A stretch of 37,470 nucleotides of DNA from Candidatus Beckwithbacteria bacterium (GTDB lineage Bacteria > Patescibacteriota > Microgenomatia > UBA1400 > CG1-02-47-37): NCBI GenBank assembly GCA_026397255.1, contig JAPLVF010000013.1, forward strand, positions 214,062 through 251,531, written 5' to 3'. The notes under the pieces are model-generated. The model was not told the origin of the DNA. It did not search any database and worked only from the letters and a program-made list of their open reading frames with translations. The stretch's first letter is position 1. Each line of letters begins with the position of its first letter. Positions 1 through 5,406 of the stretch are shown one piece after another. The position numbers were made by a program, and so were the translations under genes.

Positions 1-1023
1 GACGTGCGGATCAGATTGAATCTTAAAAGCCAGGCCGCAGAAAGGCGCTTCGCTGTTACAAGCACGGATTTCTTCGACTTTGGTTTTAGGATTAGTGCCT
101 TTAACTTGCCTAAGATCAACCGGGCTGGGCAAATACTCAACCACGGCATCCAAAAGCGACTGAACGCCTTTATTTCTTAAAGAAGAGCCGCAAAAAACCG
201 GGACTAATTTATAAGCAATAACCGCTTTTCTTAAAGCGGCTTTTAACTCGACCATGGTTGGTTCTTCCGCGTTTAAGAATTTTTCTAAAAGTTTGTCGTC
301 GTGTTCGGAAATCTGCTCAATTAATTTAGTCCGGTATTTTTTAACTTCAGTTTTCATGTCCGCCGGGATATCGACAATATCATATTTGGCGCCGGTTTCG
401 TCGCCTTTCCAAATCAAGGCTTTTTGGTCCAAAAGCAAACAAATGCCTTTAAAGGTGTTTTCGGCGCCGATCGGCAAAGCCATGATGACGGGGTTGGCGC
501 CTAAACGATCGCGGATGTCCTGCACCGTAGCCTGAAAATCCGCACCCAGTTTATCCATTTTATTAACAAAGCAAAGACGCGGGACTTTATATTTGTCGGC
601 CTGATGCCAGACGGTTTCGGACTGACTTTGGACACCTTCTTCGGCATCCAAAACCGTAATGCCGCCATCAAGGACGCGTAAAGACCTTTCGACTTCGGCG
701 GTAAAGTCGACGTGGCCAGGAGTATCAATAATGTTGATGCGGTATTCTTCCTGAGGGATAGCGCCGGGAAGAATGGGGGTCCAAAAAGCAGTGGTAGCAG
801 CAGAAACAATGGTGATGCCGCGCTCGCGCTCCTGGGCCATCCAGTCCATTTGGGTAGTACCTTCATCAATGTCGCCGAGCTTGTAAGTCCGGCCGGTATA
901 AAACAGAATCCGTTCGGTGGTGGTGGTTTTGCCGGCATCAATATGGGCAATAATGCCGATGTTGCGGATTTTATCCAAAGGCACATGGCGCTTATTGGCG
1001 GTATCGGTTTGCGTTAAAGTCAT
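1..1023 (-). CDS. fusA: Elongation factor G, N-terminal half (runs off window)
   Basis: Translation elongation factor G, the GTPase that drives ribosomal translocation and, with RRF, ribosome recycling in the cytoplasm. The visible 341 residues, about half of a typical ~700-aa protein, start at the ATG at 1021-1023 and stay open to base 1. The G domain is clear: P-loop AHIDAGKT at about residues 26-33, DTPGHVDF switch II, and NKMDK for guanine specificity. In most bacteria fusA directly follows rpsL-rpsG; here 3.4 kb of accessory DNA intervenes and fusA has its own promoter (-35 TCGACA at 1112-1117, -10 TATAAT at 1089-1094). A terminator-shaped hairpin abuts the start codon and no Shine-Dalgarno is visible, so expression may be controlled in the leader. 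The family call is certain; the regulation is inferred. Confidence 0.97.
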   Translation of the reverse strand, partial: MTLTQTDTANKRHVPLDKIRNIGIIAHIDAGKTTTTERILFYTGRTYKLGDIDEGTTQMDWMAQERERGITIVSAATTAFWTPILPGAIPQEEYRINIIDTPGHVDFTAEVERSLRVLDGGITVLDAEEGVQSQSETVWHQADKYKVPRLCFVNKMDKLGADFQATVQDIRDRLGANPVIMALPIGAENTFKGICLLLDQKALIWKGDETGAKYDIVDIPADMKTEVKKYRTKLIEQISEHDDKLLEKFLNAEEPTMVELKAALRKAVIAYKLVPVFCGSSLRNKGVQSLLDAVVEYLPSPVDLRQVKGTNPKTKVEEIRACNSEAPFCGLAFKIQSDPHV

Positions 1024-1050
1024 AAAAAATCGCTTCTTCTCAAAGCGATT
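1024..1050 (-). terminator. Terminator-like leader hairpin abutting the fusA start codon
   Basis: On the minus strand AATCGCTT pairs perfectly with AAGCGATT over a 7-nt loop, and the stem is followed by T residues that run straight into ATG. It lies downstream of the predicted fusA promoter, so it is in the fusA leader. It has the shape of an intrinsic terminator and may act as an attenuator or a stability hairpin. Confidence 0.6.
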
Positions 1051-1088
1051 AGCTTTCAAGAAAACTTGGTAAATTTATTAGTAAGGGA

Positions 1089-1117
1089 ATTATATAAGAA
1101 AAAAGGGGGGTTGTCGA
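1089..1117 (-). promoter_or_regulatory. Predicted fusA promoter
   Basis: The minus strand carries TCGACA (1112-1117), a 17-bp spacer and a perfect TATAAT (1089-1094). The transcription start would fall near 1082, giving a leader of about 58 nt that contains the hairpin at 1024-1050. Its -35 lies 9 bp from the -35 of the divergent RNA promoter at 1127. Confidence 0.65.
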
Positions 1118-1126
1118 GTTGAGGAC

Positions 1127-1156
1127 TTGACAATACCTTTACTGTCACATAATAAT
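1127..1156 (+). promoter_or_regulatory. Predicted promoter of the candidate structured RNA
   Basis: Plus strand: perfect -35 TTGACA (1127-1132), 18-bp spacer, -10 AATAAT (1151-1156; five of six match). The expected start, about 7 nt past the -10, falls at 1163-1164, exactly where the closing helix of the candidate RNA begins. Confidence 0.6.
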
Positions 1157-1163
1157 GAACTTT

Positions 1164-1400
1164 GTGCGGGGCAGCAATTTTCAAAGATGCGGCCAATCAA
1201 CATCATGCTGGGATATAAAATCCTAGCGGATGAAGAATAAATCTTCGCCCTTGGTAAAACACTATTACCGGGGCGATTTTTATTATCACCACCATAATAT
1301 CCTTTCTTACGGCCTTTAATTAACAAAAAGGTTGACCGTAAGTCCAAGACCGGCCTTAACCGTAAAAAGGATTGGGCAACGTTGGTCTGCTGCCCCGCAT
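1164..1400 (+). ncRNA. Candidate structured non-coding RNA, unassigned class
   Basis: A perfect 12-bp closing helix pairs TGCGGGGCAGCA (1165-1176) with TGCTGCCCCGCA (1388-1399). Inside it, GCCAATC (1192-1198) can pair with GATTGGGC (1370-1377). Local hairpins follow: GCTGGGAT/ATCCTAGC (1207-1227) extended by CATC/GATG, GAAGA/TCTTC (1232-1246), CGCCC-GGTAA/TTACC-GGGCG (1246-1275), and CTTACGG/CCGTAAG (1306-1342). The last competes with a longer helix, 1299-1312 with 1360-1372. A promoter ends just upstream. I looked for the hallmarks of RNase P RNA, tmRNA, SRP RNA and a tRNA-like end and found none. No convincing gene overlaps. It could be a divergent known RNA, a retron-like RNA without its reverse transcriptase, or something new. 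Plus-strand sense is favoured because the promoter start coincides with the helix. Confidence 0.5.
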
Positions 1401-1683
1401 TAAATTCACTTTTTAAAGAACGTAGATTTTCTGGTTTTGCCAGATTTAGCAATAACACTACCTACAGTGCCAAAAAACATTATCCCCCCAAGGATAGTAC
1501 CGTCAACTACCAATTTCTACTACAAACTATATCAGTTTATTTTTCCCTCAAGAAAAAGTGGGTTTTGAGGTTAAACAACAATGTTTTTTGCGTAATTTCT
1601 CTAGAGTTGAATACATTTTTTATTCAACCAGCATAAAAAGAAGAAATAATCCCCCTACAAGGATAGTCCTTGAAGGCTAAAAA
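1401..1683. other. Intergenic stretch with small hairpins and a repeated motif, no gene seen
   Basis: No convincing coding region. Small inverted repeats are present: TCTGG/CCAGA at about 1429-1445, CACT/AGTG near 1456-1469, CCTCAA/TTGAGG at about 1546-1569, TTGAATA/TATTCAA near 1607-1627, and CAAGGA/TCCTTG near 1658-1672. A motif of the form ATCCCCC..CAAGGATAGT occurs twice, near 1482-1499 and 1649-1667. These may be remnants of a mobile or decayed element. Confidence 0.4.
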
Positions 1684-1956
1684 TTAAATATTAATTACTA
1701 CTGGTTTGCCGCTTAATATTACGTCCATTGTTTCTCGTTTAATAATGGCGGCCATGTTTCCGTCTGGAGTTTGCACAAAAAAACCATCTCCGTCTCCAGC
1801 AAATCTAATATTTACACCGATCATTGATTCCCCTTGAGCTCTTTGCATTGTCACATTTTCAAAAAGAATGGGGGTGGGCTTTTTAGCTTGTTCCGGATTG
1901 GCGACTCCTATGGCTACTTGTTGATCACTAAGAGTTAGTTTCGGTTTTTCTGACAT
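1684..1956 (-). CDS. Small hypothetical protein (90 aa)
   Basis: I do not recognise this family. The 90-residue product has no signal peptide, membrane segment or cysteine motif. Residues ~1-30 are polar. Residues ~45-90 alternate hydrophobic and polar residues (IGVNIRFAGDGDGFFVQTPDGN, shown here in part as VNIRFAGDGDGFFVQ; then MDVILSGKPVVINI at the C-terminus), suggesting a small beta domain. The ATG at 1954-1956 is favoured because a promoter (-35 TTGCTT 1990-1995, 17 bp, -10 TAATAT 1967-1972) ends 10 bp upstream, which predicts a nearly leaderless mRNA. It is transcribed divergently from the tandem paralog genes and shares the palindrome at 2009-2025 with them, so it is probably co-regulated with them. 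Its function is unknown. Confidence 0.72.
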   Translation of the reverse strand: MSEKPKLTLSDQQVAIGVANPEQAKKPTPILFENVTMQRAQGESMIGVNIRFAGDGDGFFVQTPDGNMAAIIKRETMDVILSGKPVVINI

Positions 1957-1966
1957 ATTGGCCTGA

Positions 1967-1995
1967 ATATTACTCGCTCATTCTGAAAAAAGCAA
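1967..1995 (-). promoter_or_regulatory. Promoter of the 90-aa gene
   Basis: Minus strand: TTGCTT (1990-1995), 17-bp spacer, TAATAT (1967-1972). The -10 ends 10 bp before the ATG at 1956. The palindrome at 2009-2025 starts 13 bp upstream of the -35. Confidence 0.6.
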
Positions 1996-2008
1996 GCTCT
2001 CACCAATG

Positions 2009-2025
2009 TAAGGTACCGTACCTTA
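2009..2025. promoter_or_regulatory. Palindromic operator candidate, copy 1
   Basis: TAAGGTACCGTACCTTA is a perfect 8-1-8 palindrome. It sits exactly 13 bp from the -35 of the leftward promoter (edge 1995) and 13 bp from the -35 of the rightward promoter (edge 2039). Its centre, 2017, is about -57 from both predicted starts. That suits an activator or shared regulator of the divergent genes. A second copy lies at 3829-3845. Confidence 0.65.
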
Positions 2026-2038
2026 TATGTATCCAATC

Positions 2039-2066
2039 TTGACATTTGTCGAGAAGAGAATACAAT
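2039..2066 (+). promoter_or_regulatory. Promoter of the tandem paralog genes
   Basis: Plus strand: perfect -35 TTGACA (2039-2044), 16-bp spacer, -10 TACAAT (2061-2066), predicted start near 2073. This rules out an upstream in-frame start at 2046, which would lie inside the promoter. Confidence 0.65.
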
Positions 2067-2073
2067 CTTTTAT

Positions 2074-2099
2074 ATCTCTGCCCGAAGCAGAGATTTTTT
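2074..2099 (+). terminator. Terminator-like leader hairpin directly before the first paralog gene
   Basis: ATCTCTGC (2074-2081) pairs perfectly with GCAGAGAT (2087-2094) around the loop CCGAA, then T residues run into the ATG at 2100. The predicted transcript begins almost at the first base of this stem. It is a possible attenuator or 5'-end protecting hairpin. Confidence 0.6.
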
Positions 2100-2576
2100 A
2101 TGACAGATCAATGGCATGGTTTTACAGTTTCAGTAAGAACCCCAACTAGTGGCCAGGAACGGGAAAGCCACTCTTCGTGGCAAGAACAACCAACGGCTCG
2201 CTTTGGACATTACGAAGAAACGCTTTGGGAGCCAACTAAACCACAAGAGTTCTTAAAACCTCCGAAGGACACCGATTTTAGAGAAAGAGTTTTTGTTGTC
2301 TTTCTTAGTTCACAAGAACAACAGGAGAGGGGAAGTAAAGGAATAGCGATTGTCAGTCGCGGCCTGGCAGAAGTTTATTGCGGAGACGTAAAATTACTCT
2401 CTAGAGAAGAACCAATTATGAGAAAAGACGGGATAATTTTAATTCCCGGTCAAGCCTTCTATCCAAGCGTAAGAGCAGAAATACTTTTTGATAAACCGGG
2501 ACAAGCAGTGGAGTTACAGATTAAAATCGGAGAGCAAACAGTAAAAGAAGTTAAGATTGTTAACAAATTTGTTTAG
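2100..2576 (+). CDS. Hypothetical protein, tandem paralog A (158 aa)
   Basis: Unrecognised family. The start is set at the ATG at 2100 because the only longer reading begins inside the promoter. There is no Shine-Dalgarno; a hairpin and T-tract touch the start codon. No signal peptide or membrane segment. It is clearly homologous to the next gene: FTVSV at the N-terminus, WEPTKPQEFL (residues 43-52), VFVVFL (64-69), AIVSRGLAEV (83-92), and a beta-rich C-terminus with a GQAVELQIKIG stretch (134-144). The N-terminal ~40 residues are polar and probably flexible; the rest looks like an all-beta domain. It is among the few plus-strand genes in the window and uses many AGA and GAA codons, unlike its core-gene neighbours, which fits acquired DNA. 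Its function is unknown. Confidence 0.75.
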   Translation: MTDQWHGFTVSVRTPTSGQERESHSSWQEQPTARFGHYEETLWEPTKPQEFLKPPKDTDFRERVFVVFLSSQEQQERGSKGIAIVSRGLAEVYCGDVKLLSREEPIMRKDGIILIPGQAFYPSVRAEILFDKPGQAVELQIKIGEQTVKEVKIVNKFV

Positions 2577-2584
2577 ATTAGAAT

Positions 2585-3091
2585 ATGATATCTTTTCAAG
2601 TTTCTATAAAACAAGCGGCTGGGCAGGGAAGTGAAAGAGAAACAGTACCAGAGCCAATTTGGCAACCAGCAGAAATAGCTAAAAATAAAGGTAGAATTTG
2701 GAAACCAACGCAAAAAGGCGAATTTTTAGCTGACATCGGCCACCCAGAAGAAAGACAAGAAGAGGGAGTTTTTATTTTCCTCACTCCTCCTTATCAAGAT
2801 CCAAGACTCAAAGGAATAAAAACAGCTCAAATTATCAGTCGTGGCAAAGCTGAAGTCTTTATCAGACAAGGCATGGGTCCAGATGGCAAATACACTAGCG
2901 AGCTATGCTTGATTGAACGTGATAGGCCAAAAGCAGTAAGCCCGGGAATAACAGTTGTCACAGACAGGGGTTTAGAATTTGAAAAACGGGCGCTAATCAT
3001 CTTCCATAAATTAGGAGAAACGGCAGATATATTTCTTCGAGTGGACGGCAAGCTTACCGGAGAAACAAGAATAGAGTGTCAGGAAAAATAA
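2585..3091 (+). CDS. Hypothetical protein, tandem paralog B (168 aa)
   Basis: Second copy of the unrecognised family, 8 bp after paralog A and evidently in the same transcript. Matching blocks are FQVSI (residues 4-8), WKPTQKGEFL (39-48), VFIFL (62-66), AQIISRGKAEV (81-91) and a beta-rich C-terminal stretch, GETADIFLRVDGKLTGET (about 144-161). It has an extra loop of about 10 residues after the SRG-AEV block (GMGPDGKYTSE). No signal peptide, membrane span or catalytic motif is visible. The conserved KG-x(3)-A-x-I-x-SRG-x-AEV core is probably the structural heart of the fold. A pair of diverged tandem copies suggests a heterodimer or two related ligands. That is inference only. It converges on the minus-strand gene ending at 3105, with no clear terminator between. 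Confidence 0.75.
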   Translation: MISFQVSIKQAAGQGSERETVPEPIWQPAEIAKNKGRIWKPTQKGEFLADIGHPEERQEEGVFIFLTPPYQDPRLKGIKTAQIISRGKAEVFIRQGMGPDGKYTSELCLIERDRPKAVSPGITVVTDRGLEFEKRALIIFHKLGETADIFLRVDGKLTGETRIECQEK

Positions 3092-3104
3092 AGAAGAAGT
3101 GAAT

Positions 3105-3776
3105 TTAATCGGCAAATTGGAAAGTCCCGAGAATTTGATCGAAGGTAGCTAAGTTGGCTTTATAGTTATCACTTCCCTTGTCAGCTAACGGATAAACCAG
3201 ATTAATTTCGTAAGTTTTATCTTGGTATTCAAAAGTCGGGCTGGAGTCACTGGCGCTAATTTCCCAAGAACCGGTGTTGGAATAAAGATTGTCACCGATA
3301 TCTCTTTTATACAAATCCAGTCCGCTAACTTTAATCGGAGTGGAGGGGAATTGTTGTCCCCCGCCACTGACACCTTGAATATTGGCATAAATAGTAATAA
3401 GGTAATTATTTTCCGTGAGAGTCAGTTTGTTATTAATATCCACCGTGGCGGCGCTGTCATTAATTTGCCAAGCGCTGGGATATTTCAAAGAATAGCCCTG
3501 AGCCGGATTGGTGTAGGTTTGCCAGTCGGCAGTAATGTCCGGACTAGGACTAGCTAAGGCTGGGGCTGGACTGGGTGAAGATTTTAATTGAGTAATTTTT
3601 TGTTTAAGAGTTAAGTTTTGGTTGGCCAAAAAGGCGGTAACTCCAAACAGTAAAAAGACTAAAATAACCAAAAACCCGGAGGAAGATTTCTTAGGCGGTT
3701 CAGGAGTGAAAATAGGAAAATTGTCAGCCAAAGGCTGATGAGTCATTGGTTCAGAAGGAGGCAGTGTTTCTTCCAT
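3105..3776 (-). CDS. Membrane-anchored PsbP-like protein (223 aa)
   Basis: Probably a surface protein tethered by one membrane segment. A proline-rich cytoplasmic tail (residues 1-33) precedes a hydrophobic span (~34-52, GFLVILVFLLFGVTAFLA), then a short helix and a Ser/Pro/Ala linker (~65-82). The exported domain opens with the block YTNPAQGYSLKYPSAWQI, typical of PsbP-like or related beta-sandwich domains, and ends DQILGTFQF, also typical of that family (the last strand often reads as IL-x-TF-x-F). Similar small anchored PsbP-like proteins are common in Patescibacteria; their role is not known. A second copy of the island palindrome lies 53 bp upstream of the start, so the gene may belong to the same regulon as the divergent pair. 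The start codon is the first ATG of an open frame, without a Shine-Dalgarno. Confidence 0.75.
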   Translation of the reverse strand: MEETLPPSEPMTHQPLADNFPIFTPEPPKKSSSGFLVILVFLLFGVTAFLANQNLTLKQKITQLKSSPSPAPALASPSPDITADWQTYTNPAQGYSLKYPSAWQINDSAATVDINNKLTLTENNYLITIYANIQGVSGGGQQFPSTPIKVSGLDLYKRDIGDNLYSNTGSWEISASDSSPTFEYQDKTYEINLVYPLADKGSDNYKANLATFDQILGTFQFAD

Positions 3777-3828
3777 AATTTAGTTTAAAACATTTTAAAG
3801 TAGTCTACTAGTAGTAGGATTTAATATG

Positions 3829-3845
3829 TAAGGTACGGTACCTTA
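3829..3845. promoter_or_regulatory. Palindromic operator candidate, copy 2
   Basis: TAAGGTACGGTACCTTA is the same 8-1-8 palindrome as at 2009-2025 with only the central base changed. Here symmetry extends to 11-1-11 (3826-3848). It lies upstream of the gene starting at 3776, centre 61 bp from the ATG, and touches the stop codon of the VTT-protein gene. A possible -10, TAAAAT, is at 3792-3797, but I see no good -35, as expected for an activator-dependent promoter. Confidence 0.6.
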
Positions 3846-3847
3846 CA

Positions 3848-4363
3848 TTAGTACGCTACAGGTCGTGCTTTGCCCCAGATAGCAACGATGCCGGAACCTA
3901 AAAGCAAGAAGCGGATAAAACGACCGAGAAACATGGGAATGAAAAAACGTAAAAAAGGAACTTCGAGGTAGCCGGCAATGACGGCAATTAAATCAAACGG
4001 GAAAGGAATTAAGGCCCAGAAAAATATCGCCCAAGGGCCAAAACGGCGAATTTTGGCTTCAATTTTTTTAATTCTGGGGCCTCTTTTGATAACAATGTCA
4101 CCGTTTTTACCAGCCAGCCAACTAAAACAATCATTAATCCCCATGCCCAAGGCGGTAAAGAAAGCCACCCAAAAAACATTAAAATGCCTCGAGAGAACGG
4201 GAATTAAAAAGATGCCGGGGCCAAAAAGATTATAAACAAAAATACCGGGATAGCCGAATTTAATAAACGGCCGGGGGTCGAAAACAACCACAAAGGCTAA
4301 AATAATAAAAATTACGCCTAAAATGAGGGTGAAGATTTTGAAAGGCTTGGATTGGAGAATCAT
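3848..4363 (-). CDS. DedA/VTT-domain family membrane protein (171 aa)
   Basis: Integral membrane protein of the VTT (SNARE-associated/DedA/YqaA-like) type. Members act in lipid or small-molecule transport and envelope homeostasis; the substrate here cannot be told. Hydrophobic spans occur at about residues 9-28, 36-56, 64-85, 113-132 and 136-160. The stretch FGPWAIFFWALIPFPFDLIAVIAG is cut short here to its key part, WALIPFPFDLIAVIAGY: it has the Pro-rich re-entrant loop followed by Gly that is typical of the family's core. The basic loop KRGPRIKKIEAKIRRFG (about 92-108) faces the cytoplasm. A perfect TATAAT lies 8 bp before the ATG, so the message is probably leaderless. The gene lies at the left end of the rpoB-rpsG block but has its own promoter. 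Confidence 0.82.
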   Translation of the reverse strand: MILQSKPFKIFTLILGVIFIILAFVVVFDPRPFIKFGYPGIFVYNLFGPGIFLIPVLSRHFNVFWVAFFTALGMGINDCFSWLAGKNGDIVIKRGPRIKKIEAKIRRFGPWAIFFWALIPFPFDLIAVIAGYLEVPFLRFFIPMFLGRFIRFLLLGSGIVAIWGKARPVAY

Positions 4364-4371
4364 TAATAACG

Positions 4372-4377
4372 ATTATA
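4372..4377 (-). promoter_or_regulatory. -10 element of the VTT-protein gene
   Basis: A perfect TATAAT on the minus strand, 8 bp upstream of the ATG; the -35 is poor. It predicts a leaderless mRNA. Confidence 0.5.
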
Positions 4378-4420
4378 ACGGTTATAAAAATCATAACCAC
4401 TATAAGGGGAGTCGCAATAC

Positions 4421-4900
4421 TTACCAGCGAAAGTGAGAAAAAGCTTTGTTGGCTTCGGCCATTTTGGTCATCTGATTTTTCTTTTCCATGGCGCCGCCTT
4501 GGTTGTTGAGGGCATCTAAAAGTTCCGCGGCGAGCTTTTCACTAAAGTGATGAAATTCACGGTTGGAACGAGCGCGGGCGGCATTAACCACCCAACGAAT
4601 AGACAGAGATTCGCGGCGTTCTCCCCGAACCGGAGTCGGCACCTGGTAGGCGGCGCCGCCGATACGCCGGGAACGAACTTCCATGGACGGTTTAACGTTA
4701 TCCAACGCCTGGCGTAAAACCGTTAAAGCGTCTTGTTTGGTTTTTTGGCCAATAATCTCCAGAGTTTGGTAAATGTGTTTTTGAGCGATAGATTTTTTAC
4801 CATCCCGCATAATCACGTTAATTAGTTTGCCAATCAAGCGATTCCCGTAAAGCGAGTCGGGAGCGTTAACACGTTTGGTAATTTTTCCTGATCGGCTCAT
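4421..4900 (-). CDS. rpsG: 30S ribosomal protein S7
   Basis: Primary-binding protein of the 30S head; it nucleates assembly on the 3' domain of 16S rRNA and touches the E-site tRNA. The length of 159 aa is normal. Family blocks are visible: the N-terminal basic segment, NRLIGKLINVIMRDGKKSIAQ, here shortened to LINVIMRDGKKS (about residues 26-37), the conserved VKPSMEVRSRRIGGAAYQVP region (68-87) and the RWVVNAARARSNREFHHFSEKL helix region (102-123; key residues RW, R-R and F-x-EKL). It starts 5 bp downstream of rpsL in the rpoB-rpoC-rpsL-rpsG order. fusA, its usual next gene, is displaced by the island. Confidence 0.97.
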   Translation of the reverse strand: MSRSGKITKRVNAPDSLYGNRLIGKLINVIMRDGKKSIAQKHIYQTLEIIGQKTKQDALTVLRQALDNVKPSMEVRSRRIGGAAYQVPTPVRGERRESLSIRWVVNAARARSNREFHHFSEKLAAELLDALNNQGGAMEKKNQMTKMAEANKAFSHFRW

Positions 4901-4905
4901 ATAAT

Positions 4906-5406
4906 TTAAGCGGCTGGCGCTGGGGCCGCCGTCGCTGAAGCTTTGGCGGCCGAAGCAGGTTTAGCTCCGGCGGTGGCAGCAGCAGTACTGGTAGTAGCGC
5001 CGGATTTTTTAGTCCCGTATTTGGACCGGGAACTTTTACGGTTTTCGACGCCGGAGGTATCATACTTCCCTCTGATAATGTGGTATTTAACACCCGGCAA
5101 GTCTTTAACACGGCCGGCCCGAACCAGAACAATTGAGTGTTCGGCCAAATCATGACCGATGCCGGGAATGTAGGCAGTCACTTCCTGCTTATTACTCAAA
5201 CGAACCCGAGCAACTTTTCGTAAAGCCGAGTTGGGTTTTTTCGGGGTCATGGTTTTAACCAATAAGCAAACTCCCCGTTTTTGGGGATTGACGGTGGCCA
5301 CCATGCGCCTATCTTTAAGATTAAAGGTTTTGCGTAAAGCCGTCGCTTTAATCTTTTTAGCTAAAGGCCGGCGCGGTTTCCGGATAAGTTGATTAGTTGT
5401 TGGCAT
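4906..5406 (-). CDS. rpsL: 30S ribosomal protein S12 with Ala-rich C-terminal tail
   Basis: Decoding-centre protein of the 30S subunit. The S12 core is well kept: [15 protein letters not shown] start, [26 protein letters not shown] (with the lysine tied to streptomycin response), [31 protein letters not shown] and RSKYGTKK. The product is 166 aa against about 124-137 in most bacteria. The excess is a low-complexity tail of about 34 residues after RSKYGTKKS, made almost only of Ala, Thr, Ser, Lys and Pro. The start codon lies inside the 3' end of rpoC (14-nt overlap), so translational coupling is likely. The tail is on the solvent side of S12 in known structures and may be unstructured. Confidence 0.97.
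   Translation of the reverse strand: MPTTNQLIRKPRRPLAKKIKATALRKTFNLKDRRMVATVNPQKRGVCLLVKTMTPKKPNSALRKVARVRLSNKQEVTAYIPGIGHDLAEHSIVLVRAGRVKDLPGVKYHIIRGKYDTSGVENRKSSRSKYGTKKSGATTSTAAATAGAKPASAAKASATAAPAPAA

Noticed and set aside
1164-1400. RNase P RNA, tmRNA or SRP RNA
   Set aside because: I looked for the RNase P GAGGAAAGTCC block, a tmRNA T-loop and CCA end, and the SRP GGAAG/AGCA motif on both strands; none was found.
1164-1400. Retron RNA
   Set aside because: The flanking inverted repeat resembles a1/a2, but no reverse transcriptase gene is near.
1090-1458. A 122-codon open frame on the minus strand over the candidate RNA
   Set aside because: Composition is unlike a protein, no promoter or ribosome site precedes it, and it runs across the paired arms of the RNA; it is best explained by chance.
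1382-1636. An 84-codon plus-strand open frame
   Set aside because: No start signals, no recognisable domains, and it spans several hairpins.
2046-2099. An N-terminal extension of paralog A
   Set aside because: The extension would begin inside the promoter between the -35 and -10 boxes and run through the leader hairpin; the ATG at 2100 fits better.
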